Shown here: positions 1 through 9,061 of the stretch, piece after piece
How the letters are laid out: each line of letters begins with the position of its first letter
Position numbering within the stretch: the stretch's first letter is position 1
NCBI RefSeq assembly: GCF_027497995.1
Contig: NZ_JAODBT010000001.1
Location: forward strand, 1,638,488 to 1,702,487
DNA length: 64,000 bases
Direction of reading: 5' to 3'
Source: Stenotrophomonas sp. Iso1
GTDB taxonomy: Bacteria; Pseudomonadota; Gammaproteobacteria; Xanthomonadales; Xanthomonadaceae
The notes under the pieces: model-generated
Databases searched by the model: none
The model's input: the letters and a program-made list of their open reading frames with translations, nothing else
What the model was told of the DNA's origin: nothing
Made by a program: the position numbers and the translations under genes

Positions 1-507
1 GCCACGTTGAATGTGCCCGAGCGGGAAATCGCCAAGCTCAAGCCTGGACAGGCGGTGGGCATGATTGCTGACGCGCTGCCGGGCCGGCAATTCACCGGCA
101 CGGTGGACCGTGTGGCGCCAGTGGTCGACAACGGCACCGGTACCTTCCGTGTGGTGACGGCATTCTCTGGAGAAAGCGATCTGCAGCCGGGCATGTTTGG
201 CCGCCTGAGCATCAACTACGACCAGCGTGCCGACGCGCTGGTGGTGCCGCGCAATGCGCTGCTGGAAGACGGCGGTCAGCCTGCGGTGTTCGTGATCCGC
301 GACGGCAAGGCACAGCGCGCCACGCTGAAGCTGGGTTACGACGATGCTGGCTGGATTGAAGTGCGCGAAGGCCTGAAGGCCGGCGACGAAGTGGTGATTG
401 CCGGTAAGGCGGCGTTGCGCGAGGGCAGCGCGGTGCAGGTGATCGGTCAAGAGAAGAAGGTGGTCACGGCGGCCAAGGCACCGGCCGCAGAGGCGACCAA
501 ACAATGA
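1..507 (+). CDS. RND efflux periplasmic adaptor (membrane fusion protein), C-terminal part
   Basis: This is the C-terminal ~168 residues of a periplasmic adaptor that links an inner-membrane RND pump to an outer-membrane channel. The frame is open from base 1, so the true start lies upstream of the window. The visible part reads as the end of the beta-barrel domain (MFGRLSINY, 'VVPRNALLEDGG') and the membrane-proximal domain, ending in an Ala/Lys-rich tail. The stop overlaps the start of the next gene by 4 bp (ATGA), so adaptor and pump are translationally coupled. One adaptor followed by two RND pumps matches the smeIJK arrangement of Stenotrophomonas maltophilia, which makes this a smeI-like gene. 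The assignment to that exact locus is inference; the adaptor family is clear. Confidence 0.85.
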   Translation, partial: ATLNVPEREIAKLKPGQAVGMIADALPGRQFTGTVDRVAPVVDNGTGTFRVVTAFSGESDLQPGMFGRLSINYDQRADALVVPRNALLEDGGQPAVFVIRDGKAQRATLKLGYDDAGWIEVREGLKAGDEVVIAGKAALREGSAVQVIGQEKKVVTAAKAPAAEATKQ

Positions 508-3500
508 GTGCACGCGAACCATCGGCTTCTGGCGGTGGCTTCGACCTGATCGAATTCGCCACGCGCCGCCGCGTCACCATCGCGATGATGACGCTCACCC
601 TGGTGTTGTTCGGCTTGATCTCGCTGTCGAGTCTGAAGGTCGAACTGCTGCCGGACCTGAGTTACCCCACGCTGACCGTGCGCACCGATCTGGAAGGCGC
701 GGCGCCGGCAGAAGTGGAGACACTGATCTCGCAGCCTGCCGAAGAAGCGCTGGGCATCGTCAAGGGCCTGCGCAAGCTCAAATCTATCTCGCGCACCGGC
801 CAGAGCGATGTAGTACTGGAGTTCGCCTGGGGCACGGACATGCAGCAGGCCGGGCTGGACGTGCGCGACAAGATGGAGACGCTGCAGTTACCGCTGGAGG
901 CAAAGCCGCCCGTGCTGCTGCGTTTCAATCCGTCGACGCAGCCGATCATGCGCCTGGCGCTGTCGTCCAAGCAGGACGCCAGCAATGAAACCGACGCCAT
1001 ACGCAGCTTGATGGAGTTGCGTCGTTACGCCGACGAAGATCTCAAGCGCAAGCTCGAGCCAGTGAGTGGCGTGGCTGCGGTGAAAGTCGGCGGTGGCCTG
1101 GAAGATGAAATCCAGGTGGACATCGACCAGCGCAAGCTGTCGCAGCTGGGCCTGTCGCTGGACACCGTGATCCAGCGCCTGCAGCAGGAAAACGTCAATC
1201 TGTCCGGCGGCCGTCTGGAAGAAGGCTCGCAGCGTTATCTCGTGCGTACCGTCAACCAGTTCACCACGGTCGAGCAGATGCGCGAAATGCTGTTGACCAC
1301 GGCGGCCGGTTCCGGCGCCTCAGCAGCCAGCGAAAACCGCCAGTTGATGACCGCCATCCTCGGCAGCCGCGACCCCAACGTCATCGCCGCGATGCGCAAT
1401 GATGGTTCCGGCGGTAGCGTTGCAACAGTGCGTCTGAAAGACGTGGCCGATGTGCGCCAGGGCTACAAAGAGCGCGAAGCGGTGATCCGCAGCGCCGGCC
1501 ATGAAGCAGTGGAGTTGGCCATCTACAAGGAAGGCGACGCCAATACGGTTTCCACTGCTGATGCGCTGGAAACGCGGCTGGAGTTGATCCGCAAGCAGAT
1601 GCCCAAGGACATCGAGATGACGATGGTCGAAGACCAGTCGGTCTTCATCCGCCACGCCATCAAGGACGTCAAGATCGATGCGGTGATCGGTGGTTTGTTG
1701 TCGATCCTGATCATCTTCCTGTTCCTGCGCGATGGCTGGAGCACGTTTGTGATCTCGCTGTCGCTGCCGATCTCGATCATCGCCACGTTCTTCTTCATGG
1801 GCCAGCTGGGTCTGAGCTTGAACGTGATGTCACTCGGTGGTCTGGCGTTGGCGACCGGTCTGGTGGTGGATGATTCCATCGTCGTACTTGAATCCATCGC
1901 CAAGGCGCGCGAGCGCGGTATGGGTGTGCTGGAAGCTGCGATCAAGGGAACGCGTGAAGTATTCATGGCGGTGGTTGCTTCTACGCTGACCACCATCGCG
2001 GTGTTCCTGCCGCTGGTGTTCGTGGAAGGTATCGCCGGGCAGTTGTTCCGCGACCAGGCGCTGACCGTGTCGATTGCGATTGCGGTGTCACTGGTGGTGT
2101 CGATGACGCTGATCCCGATGCTGAGCGCTTTGAAGGGTCGCCCGCCGCTGGAGTTTCCTGCAGAAGATCCGCGTCAGCCGTGGCAGCCGGAAAGCCGCTG
2201 GAAGAAACCGGCCGCTTATGCAGGCCGTGGCATCGGTGCGATGTTCCGCTATGGCTTCTTCGCCGTGGTGTGGGCAGTGGTGAAGGTGTTCCGGGGCATT
2301 GCAGCGGTGGTTGGGCCGGTGATGCGCAAGGCCAGTGACCTGGCGATGGCGCCATACAACCGTGCCGAGGCAGGCTATCTGCGGATGCTGCCTGCTGCGT
2401 TGAAACGGCCGTGGCCGATTCTTGGCGGCGCTACGTTGGCGTTCGCGCTCACCTTGGCGGTGTTGCCGTTGTTGGGCGTGGATCTGATTCCGCAGCTCGC
2501 CCAGGACCGCTTCGAGATGACTGCCAAGCTGCCGCCCGGGACGCCACTGGCGCAGACCGATGCGCTGGTACGTGAAGTGCAGCGCACGCATGCCAATGAA
2601 GAAGGCGTGCGCCTGTTGTACGGCGTCTCCGGTACAGGCACGCGGCTGGACGCCAGCCCGACCGAGAGCGGCGAAAACATCGGCAAGTTGTCGGTGGTGA
2701 TGAGCGACACCAAGCGCGAGCCGGAGTTGACCGAGAAGCTGCGCAAGACGGTGCAGCAGTGGCCTGAAGCGCAGGTGGATTTTGCGCGTCCGGAACTGTT
2801 CGCGCTGTCGCCGCCGCTGGAAATCGAGATTGAAGGCAACAACCTGGAGTCGATCCGCGTTGCCGGCAATCGTCTGGCGGGCATGCTGCGCGAGAACCCA
2901 CACTACGCCGACGTCAAGTCGACGGTGGAGCAGGGTTTCCCGGAAATCCAGATCCTGTTCGACCAGGACCGCGCTGCGGCACTGGGCCTGACCACACGGC
3001 AGATCGCTGATGCGGTAGTCAACAAGGTGCGCGGTAACGTCGCCACCCGTTACAGCTTCCGTGATCGCAAGATCGATGTGCTGGTGCGGGTGCAGGAATC
3101 CGAGCGTGCGTCGGTGAACGATATCCGTCGTTTGATCGTCAACCCGACCGGCAACAAGCCGGTGGAGCTGGGCGCGGTCGCCGATGTGGTGGCGACTACC
3201 GGTCCGAGCGAGATTCACCGCGCCGACCAGCGTCGCGTGGCCATCGTCTCGGCGAACCTGCGCGACATCGACCTGGCCACGGCCGTTACCGAAGTGCAGA
3301 GCATGGTTGCCAAAAATCCACTGGGTACCGATGTCGGTATGCGCATCGGTGGGCAGGGCGAAGAACTGGGTGAATCAATCCGTTCATTGTTGTTTGCATT
3401 TGGCCTGGCGATTTTCCTGGTCTACCTGGTGATGGCATCGCAGTTCGAATCGCTGCTGCATCCGTTTGTCATCCTGTTCACCATCCCGCTGGCGTTGGTG

Positions 3501-3971
3501 GGTGCGGTAGCTGCATTGATGGTGTCGCGTTCGCCGATATCGGTGGTGGTGTTCATCGGGTTGATTCTGTTGGTGGGATTGGTAGTGAAGAACGCCATCA
3601 TCCTGATCGACAAGGTCAACCAGTTGCGCGAGGACGGCGTGGCCAAGCGCATCGCGTTGGTCGAAGGCGCACGTTCGCGTCTGCGCCCGATCATGATGAC
3701 CACGTTGTGCGCGGTGTTCGGCTTTCTACCGCTGGCATTGGCCTTTGGCGAAGGTGCCGAAGTGCGCTCGCCGATGGCGATTACCGTGATCGGCGGCTTG
3801 CTGGTATCGACGCTGCTGACGCTGCTGGTGATTCCGGTGGTGTACGACCTGCTCGACCGCAAGCCGGATGAGTTCTATGCCGAACGGGGTCGCCGTGCAC
3901 GTCGTGAGGCCGCTGCGGCTGAACAGGTGCTGGCGCATGAGCAGGACATGATCGGCGGCGCGAAGGACTGA
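504..3971 (+). CDS. RND efflux pump permease, first of two (SmeJ-like)
   Basis: An inner-membrane, proton-driven drug or solute exporter of the AcrB/HAE1 type, 1155 residues. It starts with a cytoplasmic segment, then TM1 near residues 24-45, followed by the usual duplicated layout of two periplasmic loops and 12 TM helices. The proton-relay residues are present: the Asp pair in TM4 (D456-D457, in LVVDDSIVV) and the Lys of TM10 (K1029, in LVVKNAII). It is about 100 residues longer than AcrB. The extra length lies between the two halves (roughly residues 545-630) as a Pro/Arg-rich and hydrophobic insert. The gene overlaps the adaptor gene and lies 5 bp before the second pump. With that pump it probably forms a heteromeric transporter, as proposed for MdtBC-type and SmeJK-type pairs; no outer-membrane channel gene is visible. 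Confidence 0.9.
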   Translation: MSAREPSASGGGFDLIEFATRRRVTIAMMTLTLVLFGLISLSSLKVELLPDLSYPTLTVRTDLEGAAPAEVETLISQPAEEALGIVKGLRKLKSISRTGQSDVVLEFAWGTDMQQAGLDVRDKMETLQLPLEAKPPVLLRFNPSTQPIMRLALSSKQDASNETDAIRSLMELRRYADEDLKRKLEPVSGVAAVKVGGGLEDEIQVDIDQRKLSQLGLSLDTVIQRLQQENVNLSGGRLEEGSQRYLVRTVNQFTTVEQMREMLLTTAAGSGASAASENRQLMTAILGSRDPNVIAAMRNDGSGGSVATVRLKDVADVRQGYKEREAVIRSAGHEAVELAIYKEGDANTVSTADALETRLELIRKQMPKDIEMTMVEDQSVFIRHAIKDVKIDAVIGGLLSILIIFLFLRDGWSTFVISLSLPISIIATFFFMGQLGLSLNVMSLGGLALATGLVVDDSIVVLESIAKARERGMGVLEAAIKGTREVFMAVVASTLTTIAVFLPLVFVEGIAGQLFRDQALTVSIAIAVSLVVSMTLIPMLSALKGRPPLEFPAEDPRQPWQPESRWKKPAAYAGRGIGAMFRYGFFAVVWAVVKVFRGIAAVVGPVMRKASDLAMAPYNRAEAGYLRMLPAALKRPWPILGGATLAFALTLAVLPLLGVDLIPQLAQDRFEMTAKLPPGTPLAQTDALVREVQRTHANEEGVRLLYGVSGTGTRLDASPTESGENIGKLSVVMSDTKREPELTEKLRKTVQQWPEAQVDFARPELFALSPPLEIEIEGNNLESIRVAGNRLAGMLRENPHYADVKSTVEQGFPEIQILFDQDRAAALGLTTRQIADAVVNKVRGNVATRYSFRDRKIDVLVRVQESERASVNDIRRLIVNPTGNKPVELGAVADVVATTGPSEIHRADQRRVAIVSANLRDIDLATAVTEVQSMVAKNPLGTDVGMRIGGQGEELGESIRSLLFAFGLAIFLVYLVMASQFESLLHPFVILFTIPLALVGAVAALMVSRSPISVVVFIGLILLVGLVVKNAIILIDKVNQLREDGVAKRIALVEGARSRLRPIMMTTLCAVFGFLPLALAFGEGAEVRSPMAITVIGGLLVSTLLTLLVIPVVYDLLDRKPDEFYAERGRRARREAAAAEQVLAHEQDMIGGAKD

Positions 3972-3976
3972 CACGG

Positions 3977-6900
3977 ATGAACATCACTGAGCTGTCCATC
4001 CGTCGCCCGGTCACCACCATCATGTTGTTCGTGTCGATGGTGGTGATCGGCCTGATCGCCTCGTTCCGGCTGCCGCTGGAAGCCGAGCCGGAAGCCACCA
4101 TCCCGTTCTTCTTTGTATCGCTGCCGTACCCCGGCTCGACCCCGGAAGAGGTGGAGCGCAATCTGCTGCGTCCAGTGGAAGAAGCCATCGCCACGATGCC
4201 CGGCATCAAGATGATGAATTCGCGTGCCAACGCCGAAGGCGGCCAGATCCAGGTCGAATTCAGCGATTGGAGTCGCGACATCGCCATGGCCGCGTCTGAA
4301 GCGCGCGAGCGCATCGATGCGGTACGCGACCAGCTGCCAGATGATTTCCGTCGCTATTACGTGCAGCGCTGGAGTACCAGCGACCAGGAAGCGATCAGTC
4401 TGCGCCTCAACAGCAAGGAAGACCTGACCGCGCGCGCTGACATGATCGAGCGCAGCATCAAGCAGCGGTTGGAGCGTCTGCCTGGTGTCGCGCGTGTGGA
4501 AGTAGAGGGCGTCGCCAAACAGGAAGTGTTGGTTGCGCTCGATAAGGACCGGGTCAGCGCACACGGCGTGGCCTTGAACGAACTGGTACAGAAGCTGCAG
4601 GCGGCCAATTTCTCGGTTTCGGCAGGGCAGATCACCGAGAACGGACGACGGCTGCGCGTGCAGCCGCGCGGCGAACTGTTGGAGCTTCAGGCGCTACGTG
4701 ACCTGCCCATCAACAACAGTGGCACGCGTCTGTCCGACATTGCCGAGGTCAGTCTGCAGCCGCAGCGCATGAACTATGTGCGGCAGATGGAAGGCAAGCC
4801 CAGCGTTGGCGTGGACATCTACAAAGAGCGCTCGGCGAACCTGGTGGAGCTGTCGCGCGCGGTGGGTGACGAGATCAAGCTGTTGGAAGATGACCCGGCC
4901 ATGCGTGGGGTGGACATCGAAGTTGCCTACGACTCTGGCAAGGCGGTGACCAGCTCATTGCTGGCACTCGCTGAAGCCGGCGCGATCGGCCTCTTGCTGT
5001 CGGTGATCGTGCTTTACGCGTTCCTGCGGCATTGGCCCTCGACGTTGATGGTGTCGCTGGCGATTCCCATCTGTTTCATCATGACGCTGGGCTTCATGTA
5101 CTTCACCGGCATCAGTCTGAACATCATCTCGATGATGGGCTTGTTGCTGGCGGTGGGAATGTTGGTGGACAACGCCGTGGTGGTGGTGGAGAGCATCTAC
5201 CAGGAGCGCGAAAAATATCCCGGTCAGCCGGCGATGGCGTCGATCATCGGTACGCGGCATGTGGCCATTGCCTTGTCCGCCGGCACCTTGTGCCACTGCG
5301 TGGTGTTCCTGCCGATGATGTTCGGCGACATGAACATCATCACCATCTACCTGTCGCAGCTGGCGGTGACGATTTCGTTCTCGCTGCTGGCGTCGTGGCT
5401 GGTGGCGGTGAGCCTGATTCCGATGCTGTCAGCGCGCATGAAGACGCCGCCGGCAATCAAGTCGCCCTTGATCACCGGGCTGCAGAATCGTTACGCCAAA
5501 CTATTGCGTTGGACGCTTGCCCATCGCGGCTGGAGTGTGGCGGGCATCCTGGCGGTGTCCATCATCAGCGTGTACCCGATGACGCATATCCAGGGAGGCG
5601 GTGACGACAACGATCCGGATGAGATCAATATTTTCTATCAGTGGCGCGGTGCCTATTCCAAGGAGGAGATGGGCAAGGAAGTGGCGCGGGTGGAAGAGTT
5701 CGTCAATGCCCACCGCAAGGATTTCCATATCGAGCGCGTGTACAGCCGCTATAGCGAACAGGGCTGGGCGCAGACGCGACTGTACCTGTCCATCGATGAC
5801 CGCGAACAGAGCAAGAAGATTGAGGAGGAGGTCCGCAAGGGCTTGCCGCAATCGGCACGCGCGAAGATCGGTATTGGCTGGCCGGGTGGCATGGGCAGTG
5901 AAGGGCAGGGCGTGCGCTTCAGTCTGGTGGGTGATTCCACCCAGACCTTGCGCGAACTGGCTGATGACATCGTGCCGATTCTGTCGCGTGATCCCAAGTT
6001 GCGCGACGTGCGGGTGGATACCGGCGATGCCAACACCGAGCTTGCGGTGCAGGTGAACCGTGAGCGCGCAGCGTCTTATGGCTTCAGCGCACAACAAGTG
6101 GCGCAGTTCGTCGGCATGGCATTGCGTGGCTCCTCGCTGCGCGATTTCCATCGCGATGATGTCGAGATTCCAGTCAACGTGCGTTTTGCGGGTTCCGAGG
6201 ATTACGGGATCGAGGATCTGTCCTCGTTCATGGTGCGCAACGCCAGTGGCAAGGAAATTCCGCTGCTGGCGATGGTGGACGTCAACGTCAATCCGGCGGC
6301 CAACTCCATCCAGCGCCTGAACCGGCAGACCATGCTGCGCATCGAAGCGGGCCTGGCCAAGGATGTGCCGATGGATCAGGCACGCAAATCCATCGAAACC
6401 ACACTGGAAGGGGTGCAGTTCCCACCGGGCTATGGCTACACGTTCAATGGCGCGGGCTTCAACATCAACTTCGATGGCATGGACCAGATGAAGAGCGCCA
6501 TCGTGATCGCGCTGGTATTGATGCTGGTGATCATGGCGGCGGTGTTCGAGTCGCTGCTGTTCCCGGTGGCAATCATGTCCTGCGTGTTGTTCTCGATCTT
6601 CGGCGTCTACTGGCTGTTCTGGCTGACCGGTACCGAGATGAACATCATGGCGGTGATTGGCATCCTGGTGCTGATGGGTGTGGTGGTGAACAACGGCATC
6701 GTGATGATCGAACACATCAACAATCTGCGACGACGGGGCGTTCCGCGTACCGAGGCGTTGATTGAAGGCAGCCGCGAGCGTCTGCGCCCGATCATGATGA
6801 CGATGGGCACTGCGATCCTGGCGATGATTCCGATTGCGTTGAACACGCAGACGGCCGATGGCATGCCGCCGTACTACCCGATGGCACGCGCAATTGCCGG

Positions 6901-7045
6901 CGGCTTGGCGTTCTCGACGGTGGTCAGCTTGCTGTTTCTGCCAACCATCTACGCGATCCTGGATGACCTGCGCAGCGGCACGGCACGGCTGGTACGTCGT
7001 GCACGCGGCCTACCGGCGGAACAACCGGTGGCGATGGAAAGCTGA
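3977..7045 (+). CDS. RND efflux pump permease, second of two (SmeK-like)
   Basis: A second AcrB-family pump of 1022 residues in the same operon, 5 bp after the first. TM1 lies near residues 11-31 and the fold is complete. At the proton-relay positions it carries Asp-Asn (D398-N399, in MLVDNAVVV) instead of Asp-Asp, and Asn (N905, in VVVNNGIVM) where AcrB and the first pump have Lys. Many RND proteins naturally use this DN/N combination, so this is a variant and not proof of inactivity. It does mean that the two pumps in this operon differ exactly in the proton pathway. A strong intrinsic terminator follows 22 bp after the stop, closing the operon. Confidence 0.9.
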   Translation: MNITELSIRRPVTTIMLFVSMVVIGLIASFRLPLEAEPEATIPFFFVSLPYPGSTPEEVERNLLRPVEEAIATMPGIKMMNSRANAEGGQIQVEFSDWSRDIAMAASEARERIDAVRDQLPDDFRRYYVQRWSTSDQEAISLRLNSKEDLTARADMIERSIKQRLERLPGVARVEVEGVAKQEVLVALDKDRVSAHGVALNELVQKLQAANFSVSAGQITENGRRLRVQPRGELLELQALRDLPINNSGTRLSDIAEVSLQPQRMNYVRQMEGKPSVGVDIYKERSANLVELSRAVGDEIKLLEDDPAMRGVDIEVAYDSGKAVTSSLLALAEAGAIGLLLSVIVLYAFLRHWPSTLMVSLAIPICFIMTLGFMYFTGISLNIISMMGLLLAVGMLVDNAVVVVESIYQEREKYPGQPAMASIIGTRHVAIALSAGTLCHCVVFLPMMFGDMNIITIYLSQLAVTISFSLLASWLVAVSLIPMLSARMKTPPAIKSPLITGLQNRYAKLLRWTLAHRGWSVAGILAVSIISVYPMTHIQGGGDDNDPDEINIFYQWRGAYSKEEMGKEVARVEEFVNAHRKDFHIERVYSRYSEQGWAQTRLYLSIDDREQSKKIEEEVRKGLPQSARAKIGIGWPGGMGSEGQGVRFSLVGDSTQTLRELADDIVPILSRDPKLRDVRVDTGDANTELAVQVNRERAASYGFSAQQVAQFVGMALRGSSLRDFHRDDVEIPVNVRFAGSEDYGIEDLSSFMVRNASGKEIPLLAMVDVNVNPAANSIQRLNRQTMLRIEAGLAKDVPMDQARKSIETTLEGVQFPPGYGYTFNGAGFNINFDGMDQMKSAIVIALVLMLVIMAAVFESLLFPVAIMSCVLFSIFGVYWLFWLTGTEMNIMAVIGILVLMGVVVNNGIVMIEHINNLRRRGVPRTEALIEGSRERLRPIMMTMGTAILAMIPIALNTQTADGMPPYYPMARAIAGGLAFSTVVSLLFLPTIYAILDDLRSGTARLVRRARGLPAEQPVAMES

Positions 7046-7067
7046 GCCTGACTATTGCAAGGAAATG

Positions 7068-7100
7068 AAAAGGCCCGCAGTGATGCGGGCCTTTTCTTTG
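7068..7100 (+). terminator. Intrinsic terminator of the RND operon
   Basis: A 12-bp perfect stem (AAAAGGCCCGCA pairing with its complement at 7084-7095) with a GTGA loop is followed by a T-rich stretch. It sits 22 bp after the second pump gene. Confidence 0.9.
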
Positions 7101-7149
7101 GGGATGCTGCTGGTGTGATTCTGGAGCGAAAGCTTGCACTCACCCAACG

Positions 7150-7259
7150 CCTTTCCCGCTCGCGGGAGAGGGGCTCAGTGCATCGCCGATTGACGTGCTC
7201 CCGGTAACTGCAGGTTCAAAGCCCCTCTCCCGCAAGCGGGAAAGGGGTTGGGATGAGGG
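7150..7259. repeat. Pair of REP-like palindromes between convergent genes
   Basis: Two hairpin-forming palindromes, 7150-7171 and 7222-7247, each have the pattern CCCCTCTCCCGC-xx-GCGGGAGAGGGG with a few mismatches. They face each other, so the whole segment can also fold as one larger inverted repeat. The second is followed by TTGGGATGAGGG. The same family recurs at 39.6, 39.7, 54.7, 60.1 and 61.5 kb, always between genes. Confidence 0.75.
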
Positions 7260-7292
7260 CAGATCTTCTTCAAGCAAGAACCCAAACCCAAC

Positions 7293-8525
7293 TCAACCGG
7301 CCAACTTCCCATAAACAATGAAACCGGTCAGCCACAACCCCAGCATGCTGCCCAGGTTGGTCAACACGAAGGTCAGCACGATGCGGGTGACGCGATTGCG
7401 ATACCAGCCCTTCACAGTCTGCGCATCGTCACGCAGCTGCAGGAAATCCTGGTAGGTCGGCTTGCGCAGGCGTGTTTCCACCAACGCAGAGAAAGCGCCG
7501 GTGGGAATGCTCAAGCGGAACGGCTTGAACGGCGCCACTACGATGGCAGTGAGGATGCTCAACGGATGGCTGGCAGCCAACAACGCACCCAAGCCGGCCA
7601 AGCCGCCGGTATACATCGCCCAGGTCGCGAGCATTTGTGTGCCCATGTCCAGGCCGCCACGCCAGAAGCCGATGCCGATGCCGGTCAGTACCACCGCAAG
7701 GATGAGCAGGGTGATCCACGGAATGTTGCGCTTCTTCGGCACCGATTCCAGCTGTTCAAGCAGTGGGCCGGGGGCTTCGGTGTCGCTTTCCAGGTAACGC
7801 GCAAGGCCTGCCAGATGGCCCGCGCCGACTACTGCCAGCACATTGCGCTGTTCGCTGTTGTGCTCCTGGCGCAGGCGGGTGGCCATGTAGCGGTCGCGCT
7901 CGCCGATGATGGCTTCGTATAGCGCTGGGCTTTCGTTGGCGAACTCACCAAAGCTCGATTCAAGCATGTCGCCCTGCTTGAGCTTTTCGATCTCGTCCTC
8001 ACCCACGTCCTCCGAGGAGAACAGGCCTGCCCCGAGCCCGGCGACCAGCTTCAACTTGCCGAAGAAGCCCAGCTGCTGAGACGCGCGACGGAACGTCAGG
8101 CCGACATCGCGGTCGATCAGATGCACGGGCAGATTCTGCTCGTTGGCCAACGTGACCGCACGCTTGAGTTCGGCTCCCGGCTCGATGCCCAGTTGTTCGG
8201 CAAGGCGGCGCTGGTAGGCGGCCAATGCAAGGTTGGCGGCAAACAAGGCGACGCGGCCTTTGCGAATCACGTCAACCAGGTCCAGCTGTGCGAGTGCGTT
8301 CGGGTTGGTCAACGCCTGCAGACGCTGCGGATCGAGTTCGACCGCGACCGCATCAAACTGTCCGCTGCCGATGGCATGTTCCACTGCCTGCACGCTGGCC
8401 TGAGACACATGTGCGGTGCCAAGCAGGGTATAGCGCACACCATCGCGTTCGACGATGCGCACTGGCTGGCCGGCCAGCAGATCGCTGCCGGCCTCATTGG
8501 GAGTTTCAGTCATGGGGTCATTCAT
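7293..8525 (-). CDS. TraB/PrgY-family membrane protein
   Basis: A 410-residue protein of the TraB (pheromone-shutdown, PrgY) superfamily. The N-terminal soluble domain (about residues 20-240) begins with the family signature LLGTAHVS and has a second conserved His in the VVGAGHLAGL segment. Three or four hydrophobic helices follow near residues 273-292, 300-345 and 385-408. The family resembles metal-dependent proteases such as Tiki, but the role of bacterial members is mostly unknown. The start at 8525 overlaps the upstream acetyltransferase gene by 8 bp; an ATG at 8513 is an alternative, and neither has a clear ribosome binding site. A second, exported TraB/GumN relative is at 34985-35935. 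Confidence 0.8.
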   Translation of the reverse strand: MNDPMTETPNEAGSDLLAGQPVRIVERDGVRYTLLGTAHVSQASVQAVEHAIGSGQFDAVAVELDPQRLQALTNPNALAQLDLVDVIRKGRVALFAANLALAAYQRRLAEQLGIEPGAELKRAVTLANEQNLPVHLIDRDVGLTFRRASQQLGFFGKLKLVAGLGAGLFSSEDVGEDEIEKLKQGDMLESSFGEFANESPALYEAIIGERDRYMATRLRQEHNSEQRNVLAVVGAGHLAGLARYLESDTEAPGPLLEQLESVPKKRNIPWITLLILAVVLTGIGIGFWRGGLDMGTQMLATWAMYTGGLAGLGALLAASHPLSILTAIVVAPFKPFRLSIPTGAFSALVETRLRKPTYQDFLQLRDDAQTVKGWYRNRVTRIVLTFVLTNLGSMLGLWLTGFIVYGKLAG

Positions 8526-9048
8526 TCGTTGGGGCGCTGTCGGAACCGTCGCCGAGCGCGCGTTGCATCTGCACCGTATCCAGCCAGCGCCCGTGCTTGC
8601 GGCCGAGGCCTCGGAAGATGCCGACCAGCTGGAAGCCGAAGCGTTCGTGCAGCTTGATCGACGCAGTATTGGTGGGTTCGCCGATCACCGCGATCATCTG
8701 CCGGAATCCGCGCGCGGTGCACTCATCGATCAACGCCTGCATCAAAGCACTGCCTACGCCATGGCCCTGGAACCGGCCATCAACGTACACAGAGTTCTCC
8801 ACCGTCCATTGATAGGCGATGCGGCCGCGATACGTATTTGCGTAGGCATAGCCGGCCAGCTCACCATCGAGCGTGGCGACCAGGTATGGAAAGCCACGCG
8901 AGATGATGTCGTTCATGCGTTGCGCCATTTCGCCTTCGGCCGGCACCTCGTACTCGTAGGTGTTGACCAGTTCGCGCACCTCCACCGCATAAATGGCGGT
9001 GATGGCGGGAATATCGGCCGCGGTGGCGGGGCGCAGCAGCAGGTTCAC
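8518..9048 (-). CDS. GNAT family N-acetyltransferase
   Basis: A 176-residue acetyl-CoA-dependent acetyltransferase resembling the phosphinothricin/methionine-sulfone acetyltransferase branch. It begins NLLLRPATAADIPAI and has a YVDGRFQGHGVGSALM motif, whose Gln/Gly-rich part is the acetyl-CoA pyrophosphate-binding loop. Near the end it has 'NTASIKLHERFGF', which is typical of the family. I chose the GTG at 9048, which has an AAGG ribosome binding site just upstream. An ATG at 9099 would overlap the upstream aguB gene by 38 bp and add residues without homology-like character. It lies in a minus-strand run with aguA and aguB, so a substrate linked to amines or polyamines is conceivable but not shown. 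Confidence 0.8.
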   Translation of the reverse strand: MNLLLRPATAADIPAITAIYAVEVRELVNTYEYEVPAEGEMAQRMNDIISRGFPYLVATLDGELAGYAYANTYRGRIAYQWTVENSVYVDGRFQGHGVGSALMQALIDECTARGFRQMIAVIGEPTNTASIKLHERFGFQLVGIFRGLGRKHGRWLDTVQMQRALGDGSDSAPTNE

Positions 9049-9061
9049 GGCGAGCCTTGTA

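Noticed and set aside
5501..6715. 404-codon His/Gln-rich frame antisense to the second RND pump
   Set aside because: It is a mirror of a GC-rich membrane protein gene with typical shadow composition.
7150..7259. Transposon-derived miniature element
   Set aside because: There are no target-site duplications or transposase remnants. The segment is better described as paired REP-like palindromes.
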